Positions 48,486 through 58,880 of a DNA stretch of 64,000 bases are shown in pieces. This DNA is from Vibrio chagasii. Its GTDB lineage: Bacteria; Pseudomonadota; Gammaproteobacteria; Enterobacterales; Vibrionaceae. A model generated the notes under the pieces. That model had not been told where the DNA came from and made no database searches. It saw only the letters and a program-made list of their open reading frames with translations. The stretch is from positions 496,001 through 560,000 of the forward strand of contig CP090851.1 of NCBI GenBank assembly GCA_041879415.1, given 5' to 3'. The stretch's first letter is position 1. Each line of letters starts with the position of its first letter. The position numbers were made by a program, and so were the translations under genes.

Positions 48486-48989
48486 CTATACCTGAGCCTG
48501 AATTTGATATTTACGCTGAGCAGTAGATAACTCGTTGTAAAGCGTCGCTGACGGAAGATCTGGGTGGTTTTTGTTGGCTAGTTTACGACGATCGTGACCG
48601 GAAAGGTTTTGGTAAACCTCTTCAGGTAAGTCTCCAGTGTCTTCGGGCATAAACGCCAGAGCTTCAGGTTTTAAGTAATGACAGAGTTTAGCGCTCACCA
48701 AGCTTGATTGGTGAAAGTGATTAGACTGTTGTGCTGAAATCTCATAAGACGATTGGTTTGAACGCAGTTGTTGTGGTTCAGCTACGCCAAACTGTTTACG
48801 TAGGCGAGCTTCCGTTGTCTCTGTGACTTCGATGGTGTCGATGGGCGTGCAATCTCGGACATCATTAGAAAACATAGATAACAGCAACGCGAAATCTGCA
48901 CGGCGACCTTGCTCAACCGCTTGGCTGATCCCGATGCCGAACTTCAGTTCGTTGATGATTCCTGCTTTATCTAAAGTATGTACTTGCAT
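48486..48989 (-). CDS. Conserved-looking hypothetical protein
   Basis: 167 residues, no family recognised. It starts MQVHTLDKAGIINELKFG and is hydrophilic, with a central Gln/Ser/His-rich stretch, and has no membrane span or signal peptide. Starts at 49001 or 49022 are also possible. The 48989 choice follows GAGAGG upstream, while 49001 has AAAGGTG. It stands alone between the degenerate SDR and sodB. Confidence 0.65.
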   Translation of the reverse strand: MQVHTLDKAGIINELKFGIGISQAVEQGRRADFALLLSMFSNDVRDCTPIDTIEVTETTEARLRKQFGVAEPQQLRSNQSSYEISAQQSNHFHQSSLVSAKLCHYLKPEALAFMPEDTGDLPEEVYQNLSGHDRRKLANKNHPDLPSATLYNELSTAQRKYQIQAQV

Positions 48990-49143
48990 GATGCCTCTCA
49001 TTTGATACACCTTTAACGGCATCGAGTCGGCAAACTTTAGTCTTTAATTACAGGTAAGTAGGGAATTTATTTAGGGTGGGTAAGTGACGCTGAAGAACAC
49101 TGAGTTAGCGGCTTTATATTCAAGTTACTCATGCTGCAGATAC

Positions 49144-49173
49144 AAAAAAGCTCACGCCTAGGCATGAGCTTTT
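49144..49173 (-). terminator. Terminator of sodB
   Basis: Stem AAAAGCTCA-c-GCC/GGC-a-TGAGCTTTT, close after the sodB stop on the minus strand. Confidence 0.8.
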
Positions 49174-49214
49174 GATAGATAACTCGCTAAAAATAGCGCA
49201 GCTTAAGTAATAGA

Positions 49215-49799
49215 TTACTTAGCTAGGTTCTCTTCTACGAAAGACCAGTTTACTAGGTTCCAGAATGCAGCCATGTAGTCAGGACGAACATTACGGAAAT
49301 CGATGTAGTAAGCGTGTTCCCATAGGTCAACAGTTAGAAGTGGAGTAACACCTTCTTCTGTTAGAGGAGTAGCAGCGTTAGAAGTGTTAACGATGTCTAG
49401 AGAACCGTCAGCTTTCTTAACTAACCAAGTCCAAGAAGAACCGAAGTTGTTGATTGCTGAATCAGTGAATTTTGCTTTGAATTCTTCGAAAGAACCGAAT
49501 GCAGCGTTGATAGCTTCTGCAACAGCGCCAGTTGGTTCGCCGCCTGCTTGAGGAGCTAGACAGTGCCAGTAGAACGTGTGGTTCCAGATTTGAGCAGCGT
49601 TATTGAAAACACCACCAGTAGAAGTCTTGATGATCTCTTCTAGTGTTTTGCCTTCAAACTCAGTACCTGGGATAAGACCGTTTAGCTTAACAACGTAAGT
49701 GTTGTGGTGCTTACCGTGGTGGAAATCTAGCGTTTCTGCTGAGATGTGTGGTTCTAGCGCGTCTTTCGCGTAAGGAAGAGCTGGTAGTTCAAATGCCAT
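49215..49799 (-). CDS. sodB: Iron superoxide dismutase
   Basis: Cytoplasmic Fe-SOD of 194 residues. The metal ligands are in LDFHHGKHH, WNHTFYWHCL and DLWEHAYY, and the first-shell sequence is of the Fe type. Codon use is strongly biased (high expression). It is divergent from grxD, and E. coli also has sodB near grxD and rnt. In enterobacteria and Vibrio, sodB mRNA is a target of the RyhB small RNA; that is known biology, not seen here. Confidence 0.97.
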   Translation of the reverse strand: MAFELPALPYAKDALEPHISAETLDFHHGKHHNTYVVKLNGLIPGTEFEGKTLEEIIKTSTGGVFNNAAQIWNHTFYWHCLAPQAGGEPTGAVAEAINAAFGSFEEFKAKFTDSAINNFGSSWTWLVKKADGSLDIVNTSNAATPLTEEGVTPLLTVDLWEHAYYIDFRNVRPDYMAAFWNLVNWSFVEENLAK

Positions 49800-50068
49800 T
49801 GCTCAATTCTCCATTGATATGAAAGAGTTAACTCTTTCGATTGCTTCCAGTGATATTATTATTCATGGCTCGCTATGCTGCCAACCATGGTCAATTTGCT
49901 GACTTGGTTTCTAGTTTAGCAAGTTTTTACTTTATTAAAAGCATATTTCATCACTTTTATGTGAATTGTTAGTCTAGCTTGTTAACCATTTTTTTTATAT
50001 GGTTTTTATTCTTTTGGTTTGGGGTAGAATAAAGGCAATAAAAGCCGTAATCCATTAACGAGGAAGCA

Positions 50069-50407
50069 ATGGAAACTATCGATAAAATCAAACAGCAAAT
50101 TGAAGAAAACACTATTCTACTGTACATGAAAGGTTCTCCTAAGCTACCTAGCTGTGGTTTCTCTTCTCAAGCGTCTCAAGCTCTAATGGCATGTGGCGAA
50201 AAATTTGCTTACGTAGATATTCTACAAAACCCTGATATCCGTGCAGAGCTACCAGCTTACGCACAATGGCCAACTTTCCCACAGCTTTGGGTTGAAGGTG
50301 AGCTAATCGGTGGTTGTGACATCATTCTTGAGATGTTCCAAAAAGGCGAACTTCAGCCAATCATCAAAGAAGCAGCAGCGAAAGTTGCTGGCGATGACGC
50401 TGAGTAA
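50069..50407 (+). CDS. grxD: Monothiol glutaredoxin Grx4 (CGFS type)
   Basis: 112-residue glutaredoxin with the single active-site cysteine C29 in LPSCGFS, plus WPTFPQLWVEGELIGGCDI for glutathione and substrate binding. CGFS glutaredoxins carry or transfer [2Fe-2S] clusters. GAGGAAG lies before the ATG. It is divergent from sodB. Confidence 0.97.
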   Translation: METIDKIKQQIEENTILLYMKGSPKLPSCGFSSQASQALMACGEKFAYVDILQNPDIRAELPAYAQWPTFPQLWVEGELIGGCDIILEMFQKGELQPIIKEAAAKVAGDDAE

Positions 50408-50436
50408 GTTCTAGCCTTTTCGCTGAACAGTAAAAT

Positions 50437-50465
50437 GAGGGGCCTTAATTAGGCTCCTTTTTTGT
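50437..50465 (+). terminator. Terminator of grxD
   Basis: Stem GGGGCCT/AGGCTCC (one G-T pair) followed by T6. Confidence 0.8.
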
Positions 50466-50503
50466 TGGAATTGATTGAGAGTCGACTCGATAAGGAACGA
50501 ACA

Positions 50504-51133
50504 ATGAACGTAAAACTTCATTATGTACATGACCCGATGTGCAGCTGGTGCTGGGGATACAAACCAACACTGGAGTTACTAAAACAACAATTGCCTGCGA
50601 GCATTGAGTTCAACTACGTAGTAGGTGGCTTGGCTCCGGATTCTGATGAACCAATGTCAGAAGAGATGAAAGGCAAGTTGCAAGCTATCTGGAAGCAGAT
50701 CGAAGCCAAATTAGGTACAGAGTTCAATCATGAATTCTGGACTGAGTGCCAACCGGTACGAAGCACTTACCCTGCGTGTCGTGCTGTTATTGCTGCGGGT
50801 TTCCAAGACCACTACGAGCAGATGCTTGAAGCGATTCAACACGCATACTACTTGCGTGCAATGCTGCCGCACAGCGAAGAGACACATAAGCAATTGGCTG
50901 AAGAGCTAGGCATGAATGTGCAGCAATTTGAGAACGATCTTGCAGGTAAGCTACTTGAGGGTGAGCTAGAAGATCAACTGAGCTTCAAACATGCGATGGG
51001 TGTGCATTCTTACCCAACTCTAATGCTCGAAGTCGACGGTATCTTCACTGAAGTTGAGCTGGATTACCACTCATCAGAAACGACACTTAAGTCGATTAGA
51101 GAAGTTCTATTAAAGAGCGCTCCTACTGCTTAA
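50504..51133 (+). CDS. DsbA-fold (FrnE-like) thiol oxidoreductase
   Basis: 209-residue thioredoxin-superfamily protein with no signal peptide. The active site C13-S-W-C16 sits in DPMCSWCWGYKP. The rest is the helical DsbA insertion domain and the cis-Pro loop VHSYPTLML. I chose the ATG at 50504 because AAGGA lies just upstream. A cytoplasmic disulfide or FrnE-like role is inferred; the substrate is unknown. Confidence 0.88.
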   Translation: MNVKLHYVHDPMCSWCWGYKPTLELLKQQLPASIEFNYVVGGLAPDSDEPMSEEMKGKLQAIWKQIEAKLGTEFNHEFWTECQPVRSTYPACRAVIAAGFQDHYEQMLEAIQHAYYLRAMLPHSEETHKQLAEELGMNVQQFENDLAGKLLEGELEDQLSFKHAMGVHSYPTLMLEVDGIFTEVELDYHSSETTLKSIREVLLKSAPTA

Positions 51134-51169
51134 TTGACGATACTCAATCGTATTATTCAAAACTACTTC

Positions 51170-51202
51170 AAAGGCTTGCTCGTAAGAGTAAGCCTTTTCT
51201 TT
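51170..51202 (+). terminator. Terminator of the DsbA-like gene
   Basis: Stem AAGGCTTGCTC/GAGTAAGCCTT with a T-rich tail. Confidence 0.8.
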
Positions 51203-51253
51203 TGTTATACCGTAAGGTTTTTGTAAATAGCCTGGCGGGAGAAATACTGGATA

Positions 51254-51284
51254 CAAAAAAGACCGCACTAGGCGGTCTTTTTAA
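51254..51284 (-). terminator. Terminator of the second antiporter gene
   Basis: Stem AAAGACCGC/GCGGTCTTT with an A-run on the left, acting on the minus strand. Confidence 0.85.
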
Positions 51285-51324
51285 GTTTTGAAAATTGATT
51301 CTGACTATAGAACCTAGCTATAAG

Positions 51325-52650
51325 CTACAGAACCATAGCTGCAATCCAACCGAATACGATCAGTGGGATGTTGTAGTGTAGGAATGTAGGTACAACGGTT
51401 TCCCATACGTGCTCATGTTGGCCATCAGCATTAAGACCAGACGTTGGACCTAACGTTGAGTCAGAAGCCGGAGAGCCTGCATCACCAAGCGCTGCTGCTG
51501 TACCAACTAGAGCAATAGTTGCCATTGGAGAGAAACCAAATGCTGCCGCTAGTGGAACGTAGATAGTTGCAAGGATTGGAATCGTAGAGAACGAAGAACC
51601 GATACCCATAGTTACCAGTAGACCAACCACCAACATAAGTAGTGCAGCTAGAGGCTTGTTGTCACCAATGCTTGTTGAAAGTGCTTCAACCAAAGATTCA
51701 ACGCCACCAGTTTGCTTCATTACTGCTGCGAAACCTGCCGCGGCAATCATGATGAAACCGATCATTGCCATCATGTGTACACCTTTGGTAAAGACATCTT
51801 GTGTCTCTTTCCAAGCAATTACGCCACCGAAAGTGAAGACCATGAAACCAGCAAGTGCACCGATGATCATTGAACCAGTCGATAGCTGAACCGTTAGTGC
51901 TGCAACAATACCTGCTGCTGCTACTAGGATGTGTTTCTTGTTGATCTGTTTCGCTTCAGTTGAAACAACCGTGTGAGACGTTTCTTTGTATTGGCGAGGC
52001 TTACGGTAAGTGAAGAACACTGCCGTTAGAAGGCCAAAGATCATACCAGCAGCTGGTAGTAGCATTGCCATTGGAACTTGGCTCGCCACTACACTTTCAA
52101 GACCGTTGTCGTGAAGGTTCTTAAGTAGGATGTTGTTTAGGAAGATGCCACCAAAACCGATTGGTAATACCATGTATGGCGTAATCAGACCAAAAGTAAG
52201 CACACATGCAACCAGACGACGGTCTAGGTTCATTTTTGCGAATACGCCTAATAGAGGTGGGATTAAAATTGGGATGAAGGCGATATGCACCGGAATCACG
52301 TTTTGCGATGACATTGTCACTAGGATCAAAGACGCTAGGATGCCGTATTTAAGACCAGTCGATGCCGTGCTGTTCTCTTTACCGTGAATGCGTTTAATAA
52401 CACTTTGAGCAAGTAGGTCTGTGATACCAGAACGTGAGATAGCAACAGCGAATGTACCAAGCATGGCATAGCTAAGTGCGATAGTTGCACCGCCGCCTAA
52501 TCCACTTTCGAAAGCCGCGACTGCATCGTTCAAGCTCATACCAGAGGCTACGCCACCGATAATTGCACTGAACGTCAGAGCAACGACTACGTTTACGCGC
52601 ATCAAAGCTAAAACAAGCATGATGCAAACTGAAATTACAACAGGATTCAT
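51325..52650 (-). CDS. Na+/H+ antiporter family protein
   Basis: 441-residue membrane protein with about 11-12 helices. Motifs such as [35 protein letters not shown] and [19 protein letters not shown] place it in the NhaC-like/ArsB-NhaD ion transporter superfamily. It is distinct from the NhaC gene at 38673-40109. Substrate and direction are unknown. The short gap to rnt (64 bp) on the same strand allows co-transcription. Confidence 0.88.
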   Translation of the reverse strand: MNPVVISVCIMLVLALMRVNVVVALTFSAIIGGVASGMSLNDAVAAFESGLGGGATIALSYAMLGTFAVAISRSGITDLLAQSVIKRIHGKENSTASTGLKYGILASLILVTMSSQNVIPVHIAFIPILIPPLLGVFAKMNLDRRLVACVLTFGLITPYMVLPIGFGGIFLNNILLKNLHDNGLESVVASQVPMAMLLPAAGMIFGLLTAVFFTYRKPRQYKETSHTVVSTEAKQINKKHILVAAAGIVAALTVQLSTGSMIIGALAGFMVFTFGGVIAWKETQDVFTKGVHMMAMIGFIMIAAAGFAAVMKQTGGVESLVEALSTSIGDNKPLAALLMLVVGLLVTMGIGSSFSTIPILATIYVPLAAAFGFSPMATIALVGTAAALGDAGSPASDSTLGPTSGLNADGQHEHVWETVVPTFLHYNIPLIVFGWIAAMVL

Positions 52651-52714
52651 ATTATTCTCGGGATGTTGTGTTCTTTATTAAAGGTAATACGACAATACGT
52701 TTACCGATTCTATT

Positions 52715-53359
52715 TTATTCTTCGTCAACAAGCGGCCAACCACCAAGGGCTTTCCATTTGTTTACTATGCCGCAAAATAACTCAGCGGTTTTTTGCGTAT
52801 CATACAAAGCAGAGTGTGCTTCTTTGTTGTCAAAATCCATCCCTGCAGTGCGGCAAGCTTTAGCCAAAACGGTTTGACCGTAGGCAAGACCACTAAGAGC
52901 TGCAGTGTCAAAAGTAGCAAATGGATGGAAAGGGACGCGTTTAAGCTTACAACGCTCACTTGCCGCATTGACGAAGTTTAAATCGAATGTAGCATTGTGA
53001 GCGACCATGATTGCACGGCTGCAATCTGAAGCTTTTTGTTCTTTTCTCACTAGCTTGTAGATTTCTTTAAGGGCTTCTTGTTCAGACACTGCGCCGCGTA
53101 ATGGGCTAAATGGGTCTTTAATTCCGTTAAAGTCTAATGCTGCCTGCTCTATATTTGCGCCTTCAAAAGGCTCAATGTGAAAATGAAGCGTTGATGCTGG
53201 GTGCAGATCTCCGTTTTCATCCATTTTTAATGTAATGGCACAGATTTCTAATAATGCATCGGTTTCTGCGTTAAACCCTGCGGTTTCCACGTCGATGACC
53301 ACTGGAAAATAGCCACGGAAGCGTTTTTTTAGGGTCAGAGCTTCGTTTTCTACAATCAT
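52715..53359 (-). CDS. rnt: Ribonuclease T
   Basis: 3'-5' exoribonuclease that trims tRNA CCA ends and matures stable RNAs. The DEDD exonuclease residues appear in [21 protein letters not shown] and the C-terminal [14 protein letters not shown]. The 214-residue length is typical. I chose the ATG at 53359, which gives the family N-terminus; the frame is open to 53440. Confidence 0.96.
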   Translation of the reverse strand: MIVENEALTLKKRFRGYFPVVIDVETAGFNAETDALLEICAITLKMDENGDLHPASTLHFHIEPFEGANIEQAALDFNGIKDPFSPLRGAVSEQEALKEIYKLVRKEQKASDCSRAIMVAHNATFDLNFVNAASERCKLKRVPFHPFATFDTAALSGLAYGQTVLAKACRTAGMDFDNKEAHSALYDTQKTAELFCGIVNKWKALGGWPLVDEE

Positions 53360-53479
53360 GTTAGCCCAAATAAGTGTGATTAAGGCTGCATTATTGCAGA
53401 TAATAGCAGTGATAAAAACTAGGAAAGGGCAATAAATCACAAATTACCAAGCGCGTTTCGGCTTGATAATTGCATATTT

Positions 53480-53510
53480 AAACTCAATAGAAATAGGCGG
53501 CAATTGGCTG
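53480..53510 (+). promoter_or_regulatory. Weak sigma-28-like promoter before motY
   Basis: TAAA followed 14 nt later by GCGGCAAT resembles the flagellar sigma-28 pattern TAAA-N15-GCCGATAA only in part. It is plausible because motY belongs to the sodium-driven motor. Confidence 0.35.
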
Positions 53511-53547
53511 CATTGTTAAACGAATTGCTTAAGAGATACTCCACTTT

Positions 53548-54429
53548 ATGAAGAAACAACTCATAACAGGTTCAATGCTATTTTCGCTCCTTATGTCGTC
53601 ATCAGTGATGGCACAAGAAAAGCGTTACGGAGCATCTCCTCAACAGTCGACATGGGAGATGGTGGCTAACACGCCACTAGAATGTCGCTTAGTGCATCCT
53701 ATCCCCAATTTCGGTGATGCTGAGTTCTCATCCCGAGCGAGTAAGAAAATCATTTTAGATTTTGAATTGAAAATGCGTCGTCCGATGGGCGCGACTCGTA
53801 ATGTCAGCTTGATCTCTATGCCGCCACCTTGGCGCCCAGGCGAGAGTGCCGATCGTATGACAACCATCAAGTTCTTTCAGCAATTTGATGGTTACGTTGG
53901 CGGTCAAACGGCTTGGGGTATCCTGAGTGAGTTAGAGAAAGGGCGCTATCCAACATTTAGCTACCAAGAGTGGCAGAGCCGAGATCAGCGTATTGAAGTG
54001 GCGTTATCGTCGGTTTTGTTCCAAGAGAAATACAATGTGTTCAGTGATTGTATTGCTAACTTGTTGCCGTACAGCTTCGAAGATATCTCATTCACTATTT
54101 TGCATTACGACCGTAACAGCGATCAGCTAAACAAGTCGTCACGTAAAAGGCTTAGTCAGATTGCTGAGTATGTTCGTTACAACCAAGATATTGACCTTGT
54201 TTTAGTCGCGACCTACACCGATTCGGCAGACAGCAAAGGCATTAGCCAAAACCTGTCAGAACGAAGAGCTGAGTCTTTAAGAGAGTACTTTAAATCTCTT
54301 GGTTTGCCGGAAGACCGCATTCAAGTGCAAGGCTATGGCAAGCGTCGCCCAATTGCTGATAATAGCTCGCCAATTGGTAAAGATAAGAACCGACGTGTGG
54401 TTATCTCCCTAGGTAGAACGCAAGTCTAA
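53548..54429 (+). CDS. motY: Sodium-type polar flagellar motor protein MotY
   Basis: 293-residue T-ring protein that, with MotX, holds the PomAB stator of the Vibrio sodium-driven motor. A signal peptide ends MSSSVMAQ (about residue 23). The N-terminal MotX-binding domain has its cysteine pair (ECRLVHP and FSDCIAN). The C-terminal OmpA-like peptidoglycan-binding domain (about 170-290) has [22 protein letters not shown] and [11 protein letters not shown]. Confidence 0.96.
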   Translation: MKKQLITGSMLFSLLMSSSVMAQEKRYGASPQQSTWEMVANTPLECRLVHPIPNFGDAEFSSRASKKIILDFELKMRRPMGATRNVSLISMPPPWRPGESADRMTTIKFFQQFDGYVGGQTAWGILSELEKGRYPTFSYQEWQSRDQRIEVALSSVLFQEKYNVFSDCIANLLPYSFEDISFTILHYDRNSDQLNKSSRKRLSQIAEYVRYNQDIDLVLVATYTDSADSKGISQNLSERRAESLREYFKSLGLPEDRIQVQGYGKRRPIADNSSPIGKDKNRRVVISLGRTQV

Positions 54430-54453
54430 GCTGGTAGCGAAAGACCTTAAACG

Positions 54454-54483
54454 AAAAAGCCCGTCACAATGACGGGCTTTTTG
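54454..54483. terminator. Bidirectional terminator, motY / DUF2753 gene
   Basis: Stem AAAAGCCCGTCA/TGACGGGCTTTT with T5 on the right and an A-run on the left. Confidence 0.9.
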
Positions 54484-54534
54484 TATCTGAAATTTAGTTA
54501 AATCAACTCGATATGTGCCTATAGACGGGTTTGC

Positions 54535-54969
54535 TTAGTTGAGGCGGAAGCGAGCGATCATTTCGCAGTTAGTCGCGGTATCGATTTTTTCCACCATAGA
54601 GGCAATTTTAGGGTTTGGGTGGCGTTTCATGAAATCGATAAGTGCTTTTTTACAACAGCCAATAGAATCAATAAAGCTAGCACATTGTGTATTGGGACAC
54701 TGAGGGATCAGAGTCAGTACTTTCTCTGAAGCTAATTGAAGATATTTAAGTTCATACTCGGTATCACCCGCCCAGCGCCAGAATTGCGCAAGGTTATGAC
54801 AAGATATTACCGAGATCAGTAACCGCTCATCAGCCTCTATATCTGTACGCTCAGTGATCTCCTCACTTAGGTTCAGTGCCTGCTGATAATGAAGAATACT
54901 TCGTACAGGATCGTCGAGCTGCAATGCCGTGTCGGCGAGTAACGTGTGTTTTTCCCATTCGCTAATCAT
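54535..54969 (-). CDS. DUF2753-like hypothetical protein
   Basis: 144-residue helical protein, TPR-like in its first half (LADTALQLDDPVRSILHYQQ). It has several cysteines (CPNTQCASFIDSIGCCKKAL) in its C-terminal part. I assign DUF2753 from recall. The function is unknown. A perfect Fur-box-type palindrome lies 39 bp upstream of its start. Confidence 0.75.
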   Translation of the reverse strand: MISEWEKHTLLADTALQLDDPVRSILHYQQALNLSEEITERTDIEADERLLISVISCHNLAQFWRWAGDTEYELKYLQLASEKVLTLIPQCPNTQCASFIDSIGCCKKALIDFMKRHPNPKIASMVEKIDTATNCEMIARFRLN

Positions 54970-55003
54970 TGTATTACCTCACTAATCAATAGGGTTGATA
55001 ATT

Positions 55004-55024
55004 TAAATGATAATCATTATCAAG
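55004..55024. promoter_or_regulatory. Putative Fur box before the DUF2753 gene
   Basis: TGATAATCATTATCA (55008-55022) is a perfect 7-1-7 palindrome identical to the Fur consensus core. The next gene to its right, gloA, is transcribed away from it toward the box, so the DUF2753 gene is the natural target. Confidence 0.8.
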
Positions 55025-55087
55025 TAAAGTTTCATCGGTGAGATTGTTAATAATTATTGGTAAAGAATATCGATTGTGGGGGAGTGA

Positions 55088-55119
55088 TAAAAAAGAAGCG
55101 AGCATAGTGCTCGCTTCTC
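55088..55119 (-). terminator. Terminator of gloA
   Basis: Stem AAGAAGCGAGCA/TGCTCGCTTCT with A-rich left flank, on the minus strand after gloA. Confidence 0.8.
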
Positions 55120-55169
55120 TATTCATTTCATCAGGCGTTCTAGCCTAATCTCGCAACGGTACTTCTGAA

Positions 55170-55586
55170 TTAACCTTCTAGACCCGCACTCGCTTGTTTG
55201 TTTTGAATCAGCTCAATCATGTAGCCGTCAGGATCTTTAACGAATGCGATGTGTGTAGAACCACCTTTTACTGGGCCTGGTTCACGAGTCACGTTACCGC
55301 CTGCTGCTTTAATCGCGTCACACGTTGTGTAGATATCATCAACACCGATAGCTACGTGGCCGAAAGCCGAACCAAGGTCGTATTCAGTCGTCCCCCAGTT
55401 GTATGTCAGCTCAATCACTGCACCTTGCGACTCGTCACCAAAGCCAACGAAAGCTAGCGTGTATTCGTACTCTTTGTTTTCGTTCTTACGTAATAGCTGC
55501 ATGCCCATTACATTTGTGTAGAACTCGATAGACTTATCTAGATCACCCACGCGTAGCATGGTGTGTAAAATACGACCGTTTGACAT
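55170..55586 (-). CDS. gloA: Lactoylglutathione lyase (glyoxalase I)
   Basis: 138-residue metalloenzyme that isomerises the methylglyoxal-glutathione adduct. [18 protein letters not shown], the VIELTYNWG segment and [11 protein letters not shown] carry the metal-binding His/Glu residues. Its length fits the nickel-type bacterial enzyme. E. coli has gloA near rnt, so the grouping here is ancestral. Confidence 0.96.
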   Translation of the reverse strand: MSNGRILHTMLRVGDLDKSIEFYTNVMGMQLLRKNENKEYEYTLAFVGFGDESQGAVIELTYNWGTTEYDLGSAFGHVAIGVDDIYTTCDAIKAAGGNVTREPGPVKGGSTHIAFVKDPDGYMIELIQNKQASAGLEG

Positions 55587-55693
55587 GATTTGCTCCTAGC
55601 TTTAACTATGTTTACGTTTTTGTAATTCTGTTTTATGCCGCCAGACAATGGCGATACTGTTTAGCCAATAGGCTTGTGGTTCTGGTTTATGAA

Positions 55694-56329
55694 CTAGACG
55701 TCAGTTTTCTCTTTAAACTCACACAGGTCTTCAATAATACAGCTGCCACAGCGAGGCTTACGCGCGACACAAGTGTAGCGACCATGAAGAATAAGCCAGT
55801 GGTGGACATCCAGTTTGAACTCTTTTGGAACCACTTTAAGTAGCTTGGCTTCGACATCATCGACTGTCCTACCCATGGCGAACTTAGTGCGATTCGATAC
55901 ACGGTAGATGTGAGTATCAACGGCAATAGTTGGCCAGCCGAAAGCAGTGTTCAATACGACGTTGGCAGTTTTACGGCCAACACCAGGCAGGGCTTCCAGT
56001 GCGGCGCGATCTTCTGGTACTTCACCATTGTGAAGATCAAGCAGCATACGACATGTCTTAATGGTGTTTTCTGCTTTCGAATTAAACAGACCGATAGTCT
56101 TGATGTACTCTTTCAGACCATCGACACCTAGGTCAAAAATTGCTTGTGGGGTATTAGCAACAGGATAAAGCTTATCTGTGGCTTTGTTCACGCTGACGTC
56201 AGTTGCCTGTGCAGATAAAAGTACCGCAATCAGAAGTTCGAAAGGGCTACTCCAATTTAGCTCAGTCTCTGGCTTTGGATTGTTTTCCCTTAAACGCTCA
56301 AGTATTTGTACTCGTTTTACATTGTTCAT
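55694..56329 (-). CDS. nth: Endonuclease III
   Basis: Base-excision DNA glycosylase/AP lyase for oxidised pyrimidines. The helix-hairpin-helix with catalytic lysine is LPGVGRKTANVVLN, the catalytic Asp is in VDTHIYRVSNR, and the C-terminal 4Fe-4S cysteines are C-N6-C-N2-C-N5-C (CVARKPRCGSC). The 211-residue length is typical. It lies downstream of rnfE in the same direction, as in E. coli. Confidence 0.97.
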   Translation of the reverse strand: MNNVKRVQILERLRENNPKPETELNWSSPFELLIAVLLSAQATDVSVNKATDKLYPVANTPQAIFDLGVDGLKEYIKTIGLFNSKAENTIKTCRMLLDLHNGEVPEDRAALEALPGVGRKTANVVLNTAFGWPTIAVDTHIYRVSNRTKFAMGRTVDDVEAKLLKVVPKEFKLDVHHWLILHGRYTCVARKPRCGSCIIEDLCEFKEKTDV

Positions 56330-56498
56330 AGCGACATTACTTTCAAATAGTTAGGGCAGAGCTCTGGAGTTGGTATTCAATAAGCTCGAAAACTCAGGCC
56401 GTATCATCGGTTACGCGCTCTTATGAGCGTCATTGTTATGTGTATTTGTTATATCTATTTTCTGCCGAGCGGTTGAGCAGCTCAGCAGGTTTTTGTTG

Positions 56499-57191
56499 TT
56501 AAGCGTTGGTCACGCGGGCACGCTCAATAACCGGTTTTTCTGGTTTTGGTTGTTTCGATTTTGCTTGATGATCGATGATGTTTTTTAACGCAATCAAGAA
56601 ACCAACACCAATAAAGGCACCCGGTGGAAGTAGAGCAAGCAAGAAGCTGTTATCAAATTGGAAAATTTCGATTCTTAAGGCTGATGCCCAATCACCAAGT
56701 AGCAGATCTGCGCCATCAAATAGGGTGCCATTACCAATGATTTCACGCATTGCGCCCAATACCACCAATACAGATGTCATACCAAGACCCATCCAGAAGC
56801 CATCTTGAGCGGCAGGTAATACTTCATTTTTAGAGGCGAAGGCTTCTGCTCGACCAATGATGATACAGTTGGTTACGATCAGTGGGATGAAGATACCGAG
56901 AGATAGATACAGGCCATACGCGTAAGCATTCATCAGCAGCTGAACACACGTTACCAGCGATGCAATGATCATCACGAACACCGGAATACGCACCTCTTTT
57001 GGTACATGATTACGAACCAGAGAAACAGCAACATTCGAACCGACTAATACAAGTAGAGTCGCTATACCGAGCCCAAGTGCGTTGGTCACCGTTGAAGAGA
57101 CAGCCAATAGCGGACATAACCCAAGCAGTTGTACTAGGGCAGGGTTGTTGGCCCACATGCCATTTTTGATTAGTGTTTTATGATCACTCAT
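56499..57191 (-). CDS. rnfE: Rnf complex membrane subunit E
   Basis: 230-residue inner-membrane subunit with six helices, homologous to RnfA and NqrD. The conserved half-helix cysteine motifs appear as [11 protein letters not shown] and VTNCIIIGR; the paired cysteines of RnfA/E are thought to hold a membrane Fe-S cluster. It is the last rnf gene and shares its start codon base with the rnfG stop region (1-bp overlap). Confidence 0.95.
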   Translation of the reverse strand: MSDHKTLIKNGMWANNPALVQLLGLCPLLAVSSTVTNALGLGIATLLVLVGSNVAVSLVRNHVPKEVRIPVFVMIIASLVTCVQLLMNAYAYGLYLSLGIFIPLIVTNCIIIGRAEAFASKNEVLPAAQDGFWMGLGMTSVLVVLGAMREIIGNGTLFDGADLLLGDWASALRIEIFQFDNSFLLALLPPGAFIGVGFLIALKNIIDHQAKSKQPKPEKPVIERARVTNA

Positions 57192-57820
57192 TATTCACCA
57201 CCACAATTTAGAGGTTGAGCAAGCAATGCTTGGTTGTTTTGGTTGACGTATTGGACCGCTTGTTTGACAGATTTCACTACCGCTCTAGGGGTAATGGTCG
57301 CGCCAGTAAACTGATCGAAGTCACCACCGTCTTTACGAACTTTCCAACGGTCAAGATTAGAGTCCGTTACTTGTTTACCGGAAAAAGAAAGAATCCAATC
57401 ACTCACACGTAGATCAATCTTATCACCCAAGCCTGGAGTTTCTTGGTGAGAAAGTACACGAGTGCCTAAAATAGTACCGTCGATTTTCATACCGACGATC
57501 ACCTTAATCGCACCGTTATAACCGTCTGGTGCAATTGCCTCGATCGCAATCGCGCTTGGCTCACCATTGATTTTGGCGATGTAAGCGGGCATCGCTTTCT
57601 CTGTACCAAGCTCTTCTGCTTGAACCAAAGTACAAGACGAAAACAGTTCGTTGTCGTGAAGATCGTGTGGGATCACCTGGTTAAGTACAGATAGCAACTG
57701 AGCCTGTTCTTGCTGTTTGATCTGATCTTTTGTTAGGTAGTGGGTTACCGCCACTAAACCTGTCGATGCACAGGCAAAAATCGCGAGCACAAGGCCGTTT
57801 TTCTTAATAGCATTTAGCAT
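57191..57820 (-). CDS. rnfG: Rnf complex subunit G (covalent flavoprotein)
   Basis: 209 residues with one N-terminal membrane anchor (about 8-30) and a periplasmic flavin domain. FMN is attached to the Thr of the motif TGATIT in [15 protein letters not shown] near residue 175. I chose the ATG at 57820; the frame extends to 57871 over the rnfD end. It overlaps rnfE by one base and follows rnfD after 13 bp. Confidence 0.95.
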   Translation of the reverse strand: MLNAIKKNGLVLAIFACASTGLVAVTHYLTKDQIKQQEQAQLLSVLNQVIPHDLHDNELFSSCTLVQAEELGTEKAMPAYIAKINGEPSAIAIEAIAPDGYNGAIKVIVGMKIDGTILGTRVLSHQETPGLGDKIDLRVSDWILSFSGKQVTDSNLDRWKVRKDGGDFDQFTGATITPRAVVKSVKQAVQYVNQNNQALLAQPLNCGGE

Positions 57821-57833
57821 GATGTCCGCTCCT

Positions 57834-58880
57834 TTAGTGGCCGTATGTACGAGGCTTGGTGTAGTAGTCAATCAGTGGAACACACATGTTGGCTAACAAT
57901 ACAGCAAACGCAACGCCATCAGGGAAGCCACCCCAACTGCGGATAATAAACACTAACGCACCAATTAGCGCACCAAACACCAAGCGACCTTTAACTGTCG
58001 TCGAAGCCGAAACTGGATCTGTTGCAATAAAGAATGCGCCAAGCATAGTCGCGCCAGACAGAAGGTGAATGGTTGGAGAAGCGGTTTCACCAGGAGTAAG
58101 CACTAAGAACACTAAGCTAAACAGAGTAAGACTGCCGATGAAAGCCACTGGGATATACCATTGAATAACACGTTGCTTAATCAGCACTAAACCGCCGATT
58201 AAGTAAGCAAGGTTTACCCACTCCCAGCCTACGCCAGCTAACCAGCTGAATTGCGGTTGAGATAGTGCTTCTGAAGCCGTATTACCTGCCGTTAATGCCG
58301 TTTTGAATGCATCAAGTGGCGTCGCCATTGTGGTGCCATCAATACCAAGGCGTGCTTGTTGCAGAGACAAACCCTCGTTATTGAAGCCCGTGAATATCAT
58401 CAAGAATGAGTCAATAAAGCTTGTTGCTTCTGCTGTCAGGCTCGCGGGTGCATTCCAACTCGTCATTTGAACTGGGAAGGAAATCAGCAAAACAACGTAA
58501 GCAACCATCGCAGGGTTAAATGGGTTCTGTCCTAGGCCGCCGTACAAGTGTTTCGCGATAATAATAGCGAAGAACATACCAATAACGAGGATCCACCACG
58601 GAGAGTGTGGAGGAATGGCGACGCTCAGTAGCCAAGCGGTTACAACGGCACTGTAATCACGCAGCGCCATTACTGGTGGACGTTTTCTTAACAGCATTAC
58701 GGCTGCTTCAAAGATAACAGCAAGTGCAATAGCAAATACTAACTGGATGAGGGTACCCCATCCAAAGAAGTAGGTTTGAGCTAGTAGACCTGGCAATGCA
58801 CAAATAGCTACCCATTTCATTAGATTTGGGGTGCTTCTACGACTGTGTGCGTGCGGTGAGCTGGCGATAAAGAAGGCCAC
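57834..58880 (-). CDS. rnfD: Rnf complex subunit D
   Basis: 348-residue membrane subunit with about nine helices, homologous to NqrB. The covalent flavin site lies in the segment [13 protein letters not shown], and the conserved [12 protein letters not shown] and [15 protein letters not shown] loops are present. It forms part of the ion-translocating core. It overlaps the rnfC stop by one base. Confidence 0.95.
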   Translation of the reverse strand: MAFFIASSPHAHSRRSTPNLMKWVAICALPGLLAQTYFFGWGTLIQLVFAIALAVIFEAAVMLLRKRPPVMALRDYSAVVTAWLLSVAIPPHSPWWILVIGMFFAIIIAKHLYGGLGQNPFNPAMVAYVVLLISFPVQMTSWNAPASLTAEATSFIDSFLMIFTGFNNEGLSLQQARLGIDGTTMATPLDAFKTALTAGNTASEALSQPQFSWLAGVGWEWVNLAYLIGGLVLIKQRVIQWYIPVAFIGSLTLFSLVFLVLTPGETASPTIHLLSGATMLGAFFIATDPVSASTTVKGRLVFGALIGALVFIIRSWGGFPDGVAFAVLLANMCVPLIDYYTKPRTYGH

